64,000 nucleotides of DNA from Sphingomonas jinjuensis (GTDB taxonomy: Bacteria; Pseudomonadota; Alphaproteobacteria; Sphingomonadales; Sphingomonadaceae). A program made the translations under genes and the position numbers. Numbering within the stretch: the first letter of the stretch is position 1; each line of letters starts with the position of its first letter. Positions 1-6,929 of the stretch are shown here, in pieces. The DNA lies in NCBI RefSeq assembly GCF_014197105.1, contig NZ_JACIEV010000011.1:62001-126000 (forward strand), in the 5' to 3' direction. Below the pieces are notes generated by a model. It searched no databases, was not told the origin of the DNA, and saw nothing but the letters and a program-made list of their open reading frames with translations.

Positions 1-1
1 C

Positions 2-235
2 GACGGATTGTCGATGATCTACAGCTTCTTCGACGCCGAAGACGAAACCCGCGCCGGGCTCGGCAACGTCATCATCATGGACCACATCACCCGTGCCCGC
101 GATCTCGGGCTGCCGTATCTCTATCTCGGCTATTGGGTGAAGGGCTCGCAGCGCATGGCCTACAAGGTGCGCTACCGTCCGATCGAGGTGCTCGGCCCCG
201 CCGGCTGGCGCCCCCTGCCGGCCAACGCGGAATAG
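2..235 (+). CDS. bpt: Aspartate/glutamate leucyltransferase or arginyl-tRNA-protein transferase, C-terminal fragment
   Basis: The window begins inside this gene; only the last 77 codons are present and the gene ends with TAG. The visible tail has the block typical of the Ate1/Bpt family C-terminal half: '[17 protein letters not shown]', then 'IMDHI', '[14 protein letters not shown]' and '[13 protein letters not shown]'. The family transfers an amino acid from aminoacyl-tRNA to N-terminal residues of proteins, marking them for Clp degradation in the cytoplasm. Which amino acid is used (Leu or Arg) cannot be decided from the tail; bacterial members are mostly leucyltransferases. The start lies outside the window. 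Confidence 0.85.
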   Translation, partial: DGLSMIYSFFDAEDETRAGLGNVIIMDHITRARDLGLPYLYLGYWVKGSQRMAYKVRYRPIEVLGPAGWRPLPANAE

Positions 236-255
236 GCGAGCCTCGCCAAAGAATC

Positions 256-336
256 CGTCATGCTGAACTCGGTTCAGCATCTCCCGGCGAGGTCACCTTC
301 CCTCACCCAGAGATCCTGAACCAAGTTCAGGATGAC
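256..336. repeat. Interspersed palindromic repeat, family A (copy 1)
   Basis: Two inverted 'TGCTGAAC..GTTCAGCA'-type arms: GTCATGCTGAACTCGGTTCAGCATC at the left and GATCCTGAACCAAGTTCAGGATGAC at the right, each itself a small palindrome. The same element recurs near 6668 and 46528. It fills the gap between bpt and the redoxin gene, next to a family B copy. Confidence 0.75.
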
Positions 337-349
337 ACGTCAAACAGAC

Positions 350-446
350 ACCCTCACCCTTCCGGCGCTTCGCGCCTCCCTCCCCCCTCCCGCTGGGAGA
401 GGGAAGGGGCCCGCGCCGCGCAGCGGCGAGGGAAGGGTGAGGGTGA
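350..446. repeat. Interspersed palindromic repeat, family B (copy 1)
   Basis: Starts with CCCTCACCCTTCC and ends with GGAAGGGTGAGGGTG, with an internal CTCTCCC-type arm 'CCCGCTGGGAGAGGGAAGGGGC'-like core. The outer arms are inverted. Related copies lie near 6769-6922 and 39217-39308. Intergenic, with no coding role seen. Confidence 0.7.
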
Positions 447-467
447 CGCCGACCGCGTCCCCCGGCC

Positions 468-1076
468 CTACCCCGCGTATTTCACCGAGCACCCATAAGG
501 CCGCGTCTCCGCAACCTTCACCGGCTTGCCCGCCTTCACCTCGCCGATCGCCGCCAGCACGTAATTCTTCGCGCCGGCGATGTCGGCCGCATCGGCGGTG
601 GGCTTGTCGTCGATCCCGCCCTGGTAGACCAGCCGACCATCGGGCGCGATCACGTACACATGGGGTGTCGTCTTGGCGCCATAACCGCGCCCGACGCGGC
701 CCGCGGGATCGAGCAGATAATCGGTCGGCACCGCCTTTTCCTTGGCGACCCAGGCCTTGGCCTCGGGCCCGGTCATGTAGCCCTGCTTGCCCGGTGCGCC
801 CGAATTGATCGTCAGCCACGCCGCACCCGCCGCCCTGGCCTTCGCCTGGGTCGCCTGCATGTTGCCGCTGGCATAATGTTTCTGGACGAAGGGGCAGCCG
901 GGGTTGCTCCACTCCAGCACCACCATCTTGCCCTTGTAGTCGCTCAGGCGAACGACCTTGCCGTCCATGTCGGTCAGCCGGAAATTGCCCGCCGGTCGCC
1001 CGGTCTGCTGCTGTGCCGCGCCGGGGCTGGCGACGACGACCGCCAGCGAGGCGGCGGCAAGGAACAGGTTACGCAT
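468..1076 (-). CDS. Secreted thioredoxin-like (redoxin, AhpC/TSA-type) protein
   Basis: A protein of about 202 residues with an N-terminal signal peptide (hydrophobic stretch to about residue 20, then AQQQTG) and a redoxin fold. 'FRLTDMDGKVVRLSDYKGKMVVLEW' is the typical first strand region and 'NPGCPFVQKHY' carries the likely active-site Cys. Only one Cys is present there, so it is CxxX and not the CxxC of a true thioredoxin. It starts a few bases after the stop of the DsbD-like gene, so the two form an operon, and DsbD is a plausible electron donor. The second ATG (1076) is preferred because GAGGGAG sits 7-8 nt before it; the ATG at 1082 would be too close to that ribosome site. Substrate unknown. 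Confidence 0.8.
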   Translation of the reverse strand: MRNLFLAAASLAVVVASPGAAQQQTGRPAGNFRLTDMDGKVVRLSDYKGKMVVLEWSNPGCPFVQKHYASGNMQATQAKARAAGAAWLTINSGAPGKQGYMTGPEAKAWVAKEKAVPTDYLLDPAGRVGRGYGAKTTPHVYVIAPDGRLVYQGGIDDKPTADAADIAGAKNYVLAAIGEVKAGKPVKVAETRPYGCSVKYAG

Positions 1077-1089
1077 TACCATCTCTCCC

Positions 1090-3135
1090 TCATTCGGTCG
1101 GCAGCGCGGCGAGCATGCCGGGCGTCAGCACCTGCGGCAGCACGCGCGCGTCGGTCGCGCCGGGTTTATACCACAGATACAACGGCACACCGGCGCGATT
1201 GTGCCGCTCGATGAAGCGACCCAAGGCCGGATCGCCATCGGTCCAGTCGCCGACCAGCACCGCCACCTTGCCCTTGCCGAACGCGTCGGCGGTCGTCGCC
1301 GTCTCGATCGCCGCCTTCTCGTTGACTTTGCACGTCAGACACCAGTCGGCAGTAAAATAGGCGAACACCGGCCGTCCTTCCGCGCGCAGCGCCGCGAGCC
1401 GCGCCTCGCTGAACGGCTCGGCGCCCGGCACCGCCGCCGTCGCCTGCGCCGCGCTGGCCGGCGCCGCCTTGACCAGCACGCCCGCCCCCAGCGCCACGAC
1501 CAGCGCGACCAGCCCCGGCGCCCAGGCGCGGCTGCGCCCCTTCGCCTGCAGCGCGCCCGTCCACCACAGTCCCAGCCCCGCGAGCAGCGCGGCGGCCAGG
1601 CCGATCACCAGCCCGTCGACCCCCGCCTGCCGCCCCAGCACCCAGCCGAGCGCCAGCGCGGTCAGCCACATCGGCACCGACAGGATGTGACGGAACGTGT
1701 TCATCCACGCCCCCGGCCGGGGCAGCAGCCGCCGCAGCGCGGGCACGAAACCAAGCAACAGGAACGGCAGCGCAATGCCCAGGCCCAGCCCGGCGAAAAT
1801 CAGCATCGCCGCCGCGGTCGGCAACACCAGCGCCGCCCCCAGCGCCGCGCCCATGAACGGCCCGGTACACGGCGTCGCCACGAACGCCGCCAGCGCCCCC
1901 GTCCCGAACGCCCCCATCGCCCCGCTCTCGCCAGCGAAGCGCGGCGTCGGCAGCTCGAACAGCCCGGCGAGGTTCAGCGCGATTGCGACCACCAGCAGTA
2001 GCAGCACCAGGATCACGCGCGGGTCCTGTAACTGGAACGCCCAGCCCACCGTCGCCCCGCCCGCGCGCAGCGCCAGCAGCCCGGCCCCCAGCCCCACGCA
2101 CACCAGGACCACCCCGGCGGTATAGGCCAGCGCATCGCGCCGCGCCGCCGCCTCGCTCTCCCCCGAGCGCGCCAGGCTCAGCGCCTTCAGGCTCAGGATC
2201 GGGAAGACGCAGGGCATGATGTTGAGCAGCACGCCGCCGATCAGCGCACCGGCAAAGGCGATCAGCGCCGTCGACCAGCCTGCGGCCGCTGCGCCGCTGC
2301 CACCGCTCGCCGCCGGCACCACCCCGGGCGTGGCGGTCAGCGCGAAGCCCCTGCCCTCGCCCACCGCCAGGACGCCCTCCAGCGTCGCCGGCGCCGTCCC
2401 GACGCTCGCCTTCTTGGTCGCGATCACCAGCCGGTCGCCGGCGCGCGCCACGGACTGCGGCGCCGCATAGTCGATCGCGCCGCTCGCCAGCGGAAAGAAA
2501 TAGGCCTCACCCAGCGCCGCGTCGGTCGGGAACGGCACGCCCAGTCGAAACGCACTGCCCTCGATCTGATAGGTCGCGGGCGACCCCAGCGGCTTGGGCA
2601 GCGCCTGCCGCCACTGGTCGAACCGCGCCCGCGTCGCCGGATCGATCGCGCCGTCGCCCGCGACCAGCTCGATCGCCAGCGTCTGCGTCTCGGGCACGCA
2701 GATCTCGGTGGTGCAGACCAGGTAATCCGCCTTGACGCTGATCGGCAGCGTCGTGCCCGGCGCGATCCCCTTGGGCAGCGTCAGCGACACGAACTGGACG
2801 AAGGGCTTTTCATACACATAATTCATCAGCCCCGCGACGATCAGCCGCCCCGGCACCGGATAGCGTAGCGGCCCCGCGGTCACGCCGCCCGGCAGCGTCC
2901 ACGCCAGCGTCGTCTCGACGCCCGCATCGCCGCCGTTCTTCCAATAGCCGTGCCACCCGGCCTCGGGCGTCGCGACCAGCGCGATCTCGACGCTGCCGCC
3001 CGGCGCCGGCCTTGCCGTCTCGGGCACCAGCCGATAGGTCAGGTGCCGTGTCCCTTGTGCCGCCGCACCGCCCTCCGCCACTATCAACGTCATCAGCGCG
3101 TAAAGCAGCGCGAGCAATGCTTGCCTCGGGATCAT
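1090..3135 (-). CDS. dsbD: Protein-disulfide reductase, DsbD/ScsB family
   Basis: A 681-residue membrane protein in the usual three-part layout. It has a signal peptide (1-27), a periplasmic DsbD N-terminal-like domain with a Cys pair near 140/145 ('CTTEIC'), a core of about eight membrane segments with the two redox cysteines near 309 ('IMPCVFP') and 423 ('TPCTGPF'), and a C-terminal thioredoxin domain with 'WCLTC' (Cys 599/602). It should carry electrons from cytoplasmic thioredoxin to periplasmic partners. The start at MIPRQ is chosen because it gives a clean signal peptide and avoids overlap with the divergent phoK, which begins 45 bp away. The redoxin gene follows directly. It could equally be named ScsB-like. 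Confidence 0.88.
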   Translation of the reverse strand: MIPRQALLALLYALMTLIVAEGGAAAQGTRHLTYRLVPETARPAPGGSVEIALVATPEAGWHGYWKNGGDAGVETTLAWTLPGGVTAGPLRYPVPGRLIVAGLMNYVYEKPFVQFVSLTLPKGIAPGTTLPISVKADYLVCTTEICVPETQTLAIELVAGDGAIDPATRARFDQWRQALPKPLGSPATYQIEGSAFRLGVPFPTDAALGEAYFFPLASGAIDYAAPQSVARAGDRLVIATKKASVGTAPATLEGVLAVGEGRGFALTATPGVVPAASGGSGAAAAGWSTALIAFAGALIGGVLLNIMPCVFPILSLKALSLARSGESEAAARRDALAYTAGVVLVCVGLGAGLLALRAGGATVGWAFQLQDPRVILVLLLLVVAIALNLAGLFELPTPRFAGESGAMGAFGTGALAAFVATPCTGPFMGAALGAALVLPTAAAMLIFAGLGLGIALPFLLLGFVPALRRLLPRPGAWMNTFRHILSVPMWLTALALGWVLGRQAGVDGLVIGLAAALLAGLGLWWTGALQAKGRSRAWAPGLVALVVALGAGVLVKAAPASAAQATAAVPGAEPFSEARLAALRAEGRPVFAYFTADWCLTCKVNEKAAIETATTADAFGKGKVAVLVGDWTDGDPALGRFIERHNRAGVPLYLWYKPGATDARVLPQVLTPGMLAALPTE

Positions 3136-3179
3136 CGCCAACCCATAGCCCGGCGAACCGCCGCCACCAAGGACGTGCC

Positions 3180-4841
3180 ATGAAGTCGCTGGCCAACAAG
3201 TCGCTGATCGCCGCCGCCCTCCTCCTCCTCGGCGCGGCCGCCCCCGCCCTTGCGCAGCAGGCGGCGCCCGCTCCCACCCGGGCACCGGCCCCCAGCGGCC
3301 CGCCCAAGCTGATCGTCGCCATCTCGGTCGACCAGTTCGCCGCCGACCTCTTCGCGCAATATCGCACCCGCTATACCGACGGCCTCGCCCGGCTGATCGC
3401 GACCGGCGGCGTCTTTCCCTCGGGCTATCAAAGCCACGCCGCGACCGAAACGTGCCCCGGCCACTCGACGATCCTGACCGGCATGCGCCCCGCGCACACC
3501 GGCATCGTCGCCAACAACTGGGTCGACCAGCGCGCCGGCCGTCCCGACAAGATCGTCTATTGCTCCGAGGATGAAAGCGTCACCGGATCGACCCACGACA
3601 GCTACACCGTCAGCGCCAAGCATCTGAAGGTGCCGACGATGGGCGAGATGATGAAGACCGCCGACCCGCGCACCCGCGTCGTCTCGGTCGCGGGCAAGGA
3701 TCGCGCCGCGGTGATGATGGGCGGCCACAAGGTCGACGAGCTGTGGTGGTGGGACGGCAAGACCTATGTCAGCTATGCGGGACGCGCCGAACCGCGCGCG
3801 ATCACCCGCGGCAAGGCCGCCGTCGCCGCGCTGCTCGCCCAGCCGCAGGCCGCCTTTCCCCTTCCCGGCTTCTGCAAGCCACTCGACCGCGCGGTCCAGG
3901 CGGACAGCGTGACGATCGGCCAGGGCCGGTTCGAGCGTGCCGCTGGCGATGCCAAGGCCTTCCGCGCCTCGCCCGCCTCCGACGCAGCGGTCCTCGCGAT
4001 CGCCGCCGGCCTCATTCAGGACATGGGCCTCGGCAAGGGGCCGCAGACCGACATCATCTCGATCGGCCTGTCCGCCACCGATTACATCGGCCACAGCTTC
4101 GGCACCCAGGGCACCGAGATGTGCATCCAGCAGGCGCAGCTCGACCAGGCGCTCGGCAGCTTCCTCGACGTGCTCGACCAGACCGGCGTCGATTACGAGC
4201 TGGTCCTCACCGCCGATCACGGCGCCCACGACGCCGTCGAGCGCCAGGTCCAGCGCGCGATGCCGATGGAAGCGCATGTCTCGCCCGAGGCGCAGAGCAA
4301 GGCGGTGGGCGCGATCGTCCAGCAGCGCCTCGGCCTGAAGGCCAACCCGCTGCTGTCGGCGGAGGGCGACATCTACGTCGACCAGGACCTGCCCGCCGCC
4401 ACCAAGGCGAAGGTGCTGGCCGCGACGCAGGCGATCTACGCCGCGATGCCCCAGGTCGCCGCCGCCCTCACCCGTGCCCAGATCGCCGCGCAGCCGATGC
4501 CGACCACCCCGCCCGACACCTGGACGCTGCTGGAAAAGGCGCGCGCCTCGTTCGACCCCGATCGCTCGGGCGACCTCCTCATCCTTCTCAAGCCGCGCGT
4601 GACGACGATCGAGAAGCCCGCGCCCGGTTATGTCGAAACGCACGGCAGCCCCTGGGATTACGACCGCCGCGTGCCGATGCTCTTCTGGCGCCGCGGCATG
4701 ACGCCGTTCGAACAGCCGCTGTCGGTCGAGACCGTCGACATCGTTCCAACGCTGGCGGCAACGATCGGCCTGCCCGTCACCGGCCTCGACGGCCGTTGCC
4801 TCGATCTGGACCCCGGCCCCGCCGACACCTGCCGACAATAA
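3180..4841 (+). CDS. phoK: Secreted alkaline phosphatase, PhoK type
   Basis: 553 residues with a signal peptide (MKSLANKSL..ALAQQ). It belongs to the type I phosphodiesterase/nucleotide pyrophosphatase superfamily. 'AISVDQFAADL' gives the first metal-binding Asp, 'ATETCPGHSTILTG' holds the Thr nucleophile (about residue 91), 'SATDYIGHSFG' and 'LTADHGAHD' supply further zinc ligands, and 'THGSPWDYDRRVPMLFW' supplies the last His. Length and sequence agree closely with Sphingomonas PhoK, a calcium-stabilised high-activity periplasmic/extracellular phosphatase. It releases phosphate from organic esters. The gene is divergent from dsbD with only 44 bp between starts, so their promoters must overlap. 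I saw no clear Pho box, though I could not score one formally. Confidence 0.9.
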   Translation: MKSLANKSLIAAALLLLGAAAPALAQQAAPAPTRAPAPSGPPKLIVAISVDQFAADLFAQYRTRYTDGLARLIATGGVFPSGYQSHAATETCPGHSTILTGMRPAHTGIVANNWVDQRAGRPDKIVYCSEDESVTGSTHDSYTVSAKHLKVPTMGEMMKTADPRTRVVSVAGKDRAAVMMGGHKVDELWWWDGKTYVSYAGRAEPRAITRGKAAVAALLAQPQAAFPLPGFCKPLDRAVQADSVTIGQGRFERAAGDAKAFRASPASDAAVLAIAAGLIQDMGLGKGPQTDIISIGLSATDYIGHSFGTQGTEMCIQQAQLDQALGSFLDVLDQTGVDYELVLTADHGAHDAVERQVQRAMPMEAHVSPEAQSKAVGAIVQQRLGLKANPLLSAEGDIYVDQDLPAATKAKVLAATQAIYAAMPQVAAALTRAQIAAQPMPTTPPDTWTLLEKARASFDPDRSGDLLILLKPRVTTIEKPAPGYVETHGSPWDYDRRVPMLFWRRGMTPFEQPLSVETVDIVPTLAATIGLPVTGLDGRCLDLDPGPADTCRQ

Positions 4842-4848
4842 TGCCGTC

Positions 4849-4869
4849 ATCCCGGCCTAGAGCCGGGAT
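4849..4869. terminator. Palindrome after phoK, candidate terminator / family F repeat
   Basis: ATCCCGGC-CTAGA-GCCGGGAT, a perfect 8-bp stem with a 5-nt loop, lies 8 bp past the phoK stop. The 'CGTCATCCCGGC..GCCGGGAT' form is a common interspersed element in this group. There is no strong T-run, so termination is only inferred. Confidence 0.55.
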
Positions 4870-4997
4870 CCATGGCTCCGCGAGCGACGCTCCACGTCAT
4901 GAAGTGGGGCCCACCGCCGCTGCGTCGACACCAACCCCCTTGCCCCGCTCCCGCGTCCCGCTATCCCTCGCAACACACCGGAGGGGGATCCGACGCC

Positions 4998-6206
4998 ATG
5001 CACGCCATGTCGCCGATGGAGGTATTCCTCCTGGCGCTGCTCATCATCTTCACCGTGCCCTATCTGGTCTGGCGCCTCGCGCGGACCGACCATTGGGCGC
5101 CGCTCGTCGTGGTGCAGATCATCGGTGGCATCCTGCTCGGCCCGGGCGTGCTCGGCGCGCTGTTTCCGGCCTATTACGCCACCGTCTTCACCCCCGTGAC
5201 CGTCCAGTCGCTGACCGGTCTCGCCACCTGGGCGGTGATGATGTTCGTCTGGGTCGCGGGCATCGAGCTCGACCTGACCGAGGCATGGCGCCGCCGCGGC
5301 GAAACCGGCACCGCCGCCGGCCTGGCGCTGATCGTCCCGCTCGTCACCGGCAGCCTCGCCGCGATGCTGCTGCTCCGCACGCCGGGCTGGGCCGGCCCCA
5401 ACGGTGCGACATGGCAGGTCGTGCTCGGCATCGGCATGGCCTGCGCGGTCACCGCCCTGCCGATCCTGGTCCTGTTCCTCGAAAAGCTCGAGGTCCTGCG
5501 CAGCGCCTTCGGCCAGCGCATCCTGCGCTATGCCAGCCTCGACGACGTGATGATCTGGGGCGTCCTCGCGCTGATCCTGCTCGATTGGGACCGCGTGGGG
5601 CGACAGGCGGGCTTCCTCGTCGGCTTTGCGTTCGCCACCGTCGCCGTCCGCCGGCTGATGGCGAAGATCGCAGAGGATGATCGCTGGTATATTAGCCTGA
5701 TCTGGCTCGCCGCCTGCGGCTTCGCGGCGGACTGGGCGGGGCTGCACTTCATGGTCGGCGCCTTCCTGTCGGGCGCGGTGCTCGACGCCCGCTGGTACGA
5801 TCAGGAACGATTGGATCGCTTTCGCGGCTTCGTGCTGCTCGCGATGATGCCGGTGTTCTTCCTGTCGACCGGGCTCAAGACGCAGTGGAGCGTCGGCGGC
5901 ACCGCGGTCTTCGGCGCGGCGGCGCTGCTACTGGCGGCGTCGGTCGGCGGCAAGCTGGCGGGCGTCGGCCTCGCCGGGCGTATCCTCAAATGGCGGCCGG
6001 GCGAGGCGATGACGATCGGCTGGCTGCTCCAGACCAAGGCGCTCATCATGATCATCTTCGTCAACATCCTGTTGGACAAGAAGATCATCACCAACGAAAC
6101 CTTTACCGCGCTGCTGCTGATGGCGGTGATGAGCACGATGCTGACCATCCCGGTCGTCAAGCCCAGACTGACACGCGACCGGGCGCTGCTCGACCGGCGC
6201 AGCTGA
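4998..6206 (+). CDS. Cation/proton antiporter, CPA2 (Na+/H+ exchanger) family
   Basis: 402 residues, almost entirely hydrophobic, with about 11-12 membrane segments. It matches the Na+/H+ exchanger domain: 'GGILLGPGVLG' early, 'VWVAGIELDL' with the charged residues of the transport site, 'LHFMVGAFLSGAVL', and 'FFLSTGLKTQ' typical of CPA2 members. It should exchange K+ or Na+ for H+ across the inner membrane. It has no C-terminal Trk/RCK nucleotide-binding domain, so it is the short form. Start MHAM (4998) follows GGAGGGG at about 11 nt; an in-frame ATG at 5007 is also possible. It is a single gene after phoK. Confidence 0.8.
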   Translation: MHAMSPMEVFLLALLIIFTVPYLVWRLARTDHWAPLVVVQIIGGILLGPGVLGALFPAYYATVFTPVTVQSLTGLATWAVMMFVWVAGIELDLTEAWRRRGETGTAAGLALIVPLVTGSLAAMLLLRTPGWAGPNGATWQVVLGIGMACAVTALPILVLFLEKLEVLRSAFGQRILRYASLDDVMIWGVLALILLDWDRVGRQAGFLVGFAFATVAVRRLMAKIAEDDRWYISLIWLAACGFAADWAGLHFMVGAFLSGAVLDARWYDQERLDRFRGFVLLAMMPVFFLSTGLKTQWSVGGTAVFGAAALLLAASVGGKLAGVGLAGRILKWRPGEAMTIGWLLQTKALIMIIFVNILLDKKIITNETFTALLLMAVMSTMLTIPVVKPRLTRDRALLDRRS

Positions 6207-6285
6207 CGCCAATCATTGGTGGTTTACACGCGTAGTCGGCGCCAACCACCGCGGGGGCGCAGCGCAGATTTCTCGTAAGTCGTTG

Positions 6286-6322
6286 TTTTAGAGCGTTTTC
6301 TAAAACTGGCACGAGCGATGCA
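6286..6322 (+). promoter_or_regulatory. Palindrome and sigma-54-like motif upstream of a small secreted protein
   Basis: TTTTAGA-N6-TCTAAAA (6286-6305) is followed at once by TGGCACGAGCGATGCA (6307-6322), which fits the -24/-12 pattern TGGCAC-N5-TTGCW except for one base. The start codon of the next gene is 55 bp downstream. The sigma-54 reading is tentative; the palindrome is directly visible. Confidence 0.3.
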
Positions 6323-6376
6323 ATGTGTTGGGCACACCGAACAACGGTGGATGATTTCATCCTAGGGAGACCAACC

Positions 6377-6625
6377 ATGACCCGCATCGCAACCGCTTTT
6401 TCCGCCGCCGTCGCCGCCTTCGCCCTCACCGCCGCCGCCTCGGCCGGTGCCACCAAGCCCAAGATCGTGACCATGCCCGCCAGCGTCCTGAAGTCGCCCG
6501 AGGCGCGCATCTGCATGCCGCGCACGACCAGCCCGGTCGTCGCCAAGGACAAGACGCTGCCCGCGACGCTCTGCGAGACCGTCGAGCAGTGGTCGGCCCA
6601 CGGCGTGACCATCGTCTCGAAGTAA
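6377..6625 (+). CDS. Small secreted protein of unknown function
   Basis: 82 residues: an N-terminal signal peptide (MTRIATAFSAAVAAFALTAAASA) and a mature part of about 58 residues with two cysteines ('RICMPRT' and 'ATLCETV') that could form a disulfide, plus several Lys residues. AGGGAGA lies about 8 nt before the ATG. I recognise no family. It stands alone between the antiporter and a repeat-filled gap, with its own 170-bp upstream region, and is probably periplasmic. Confidence 0.65.
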   Translation: MTRIATAFSAAVAAFALTAAASAGATKPKIVTMPASVLKSPEARICMPRTTSPVVAKDKTLPATLCETVEQWSAHGVTIVSK

Positions 6626-6667
6626 CGCTCAAGGGGAGGGCACCCCCCTCCCCCCAACACCCTAACC

Positions 6668-6747
6668 GTCATGCTGAACTCGTTTCAGCATCTTGCTGAA
6701 AGGGCACGCTCCCTCGCCGGCAGATGCTGAACCAAGTTCAGCATGAC
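6668..6747. repeat. Interspersed palindromic repeat, family A (copy 2)
   Basis: GTCATGCTGAACTCGTTTCAGCATC at the left end and GATGCTGAACCAAGTTCAGCATGAC at the right end are inverted to each other. Same family as 256-336 and 46528-46619. Confidence 0.75.
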
Positions 6748-6768
6748 GAGCTTGTGGGGGCGTCGCCC

Positions 6769-6922
6769 ACCTTCCCTCTCTCACCGGGAGAGGGAACAGC
6801 CGCCGGAAGGCGGCATGTGTGAGGACGGTCCGCAAGGGCCGCCGAGTTTGGACTGCTGCCCTCACCCTTCCCACTCGGCTTCGCCGAGCGGGCCCCTTCC
6901 CTCTCCCGCTGGGAGAGGGAGC
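6769..6922. repeat. Interspersed repeat, family B (copy 2, compound)
   Basis: Contains CACCTTCCCTCTCTCACCGGGAGAGGGA, then CCCTCACCCTTCCCACTCGGCTTCGCCGAGCGGGCCCCTTCCCTCTCCCGCTGGGAGAGGGA in pieces. The core with TCGGCTTCGCCGAG is nearly identical to the copy at 39217. With the family A copy it fills the gap of about 300 bp between the small secreted protein and metH; no gene is seen there. Confidence 0.7.
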
Positions 6923-6929
6923 ATTTCCC

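Noticed and set aside
256..446. Tandem inverted arms as a CRISPR array
   Set aside because: No regularly spaced identical repeats with unique spacers, and no cas genes in the window.
3132..4850. 572-codon open frame on the minus strand opposite phoK
   Set aside because: A shadow frame caused by high GC at third positions; phoK on the plus strand has clear catalytic motifs and a signal peptide.
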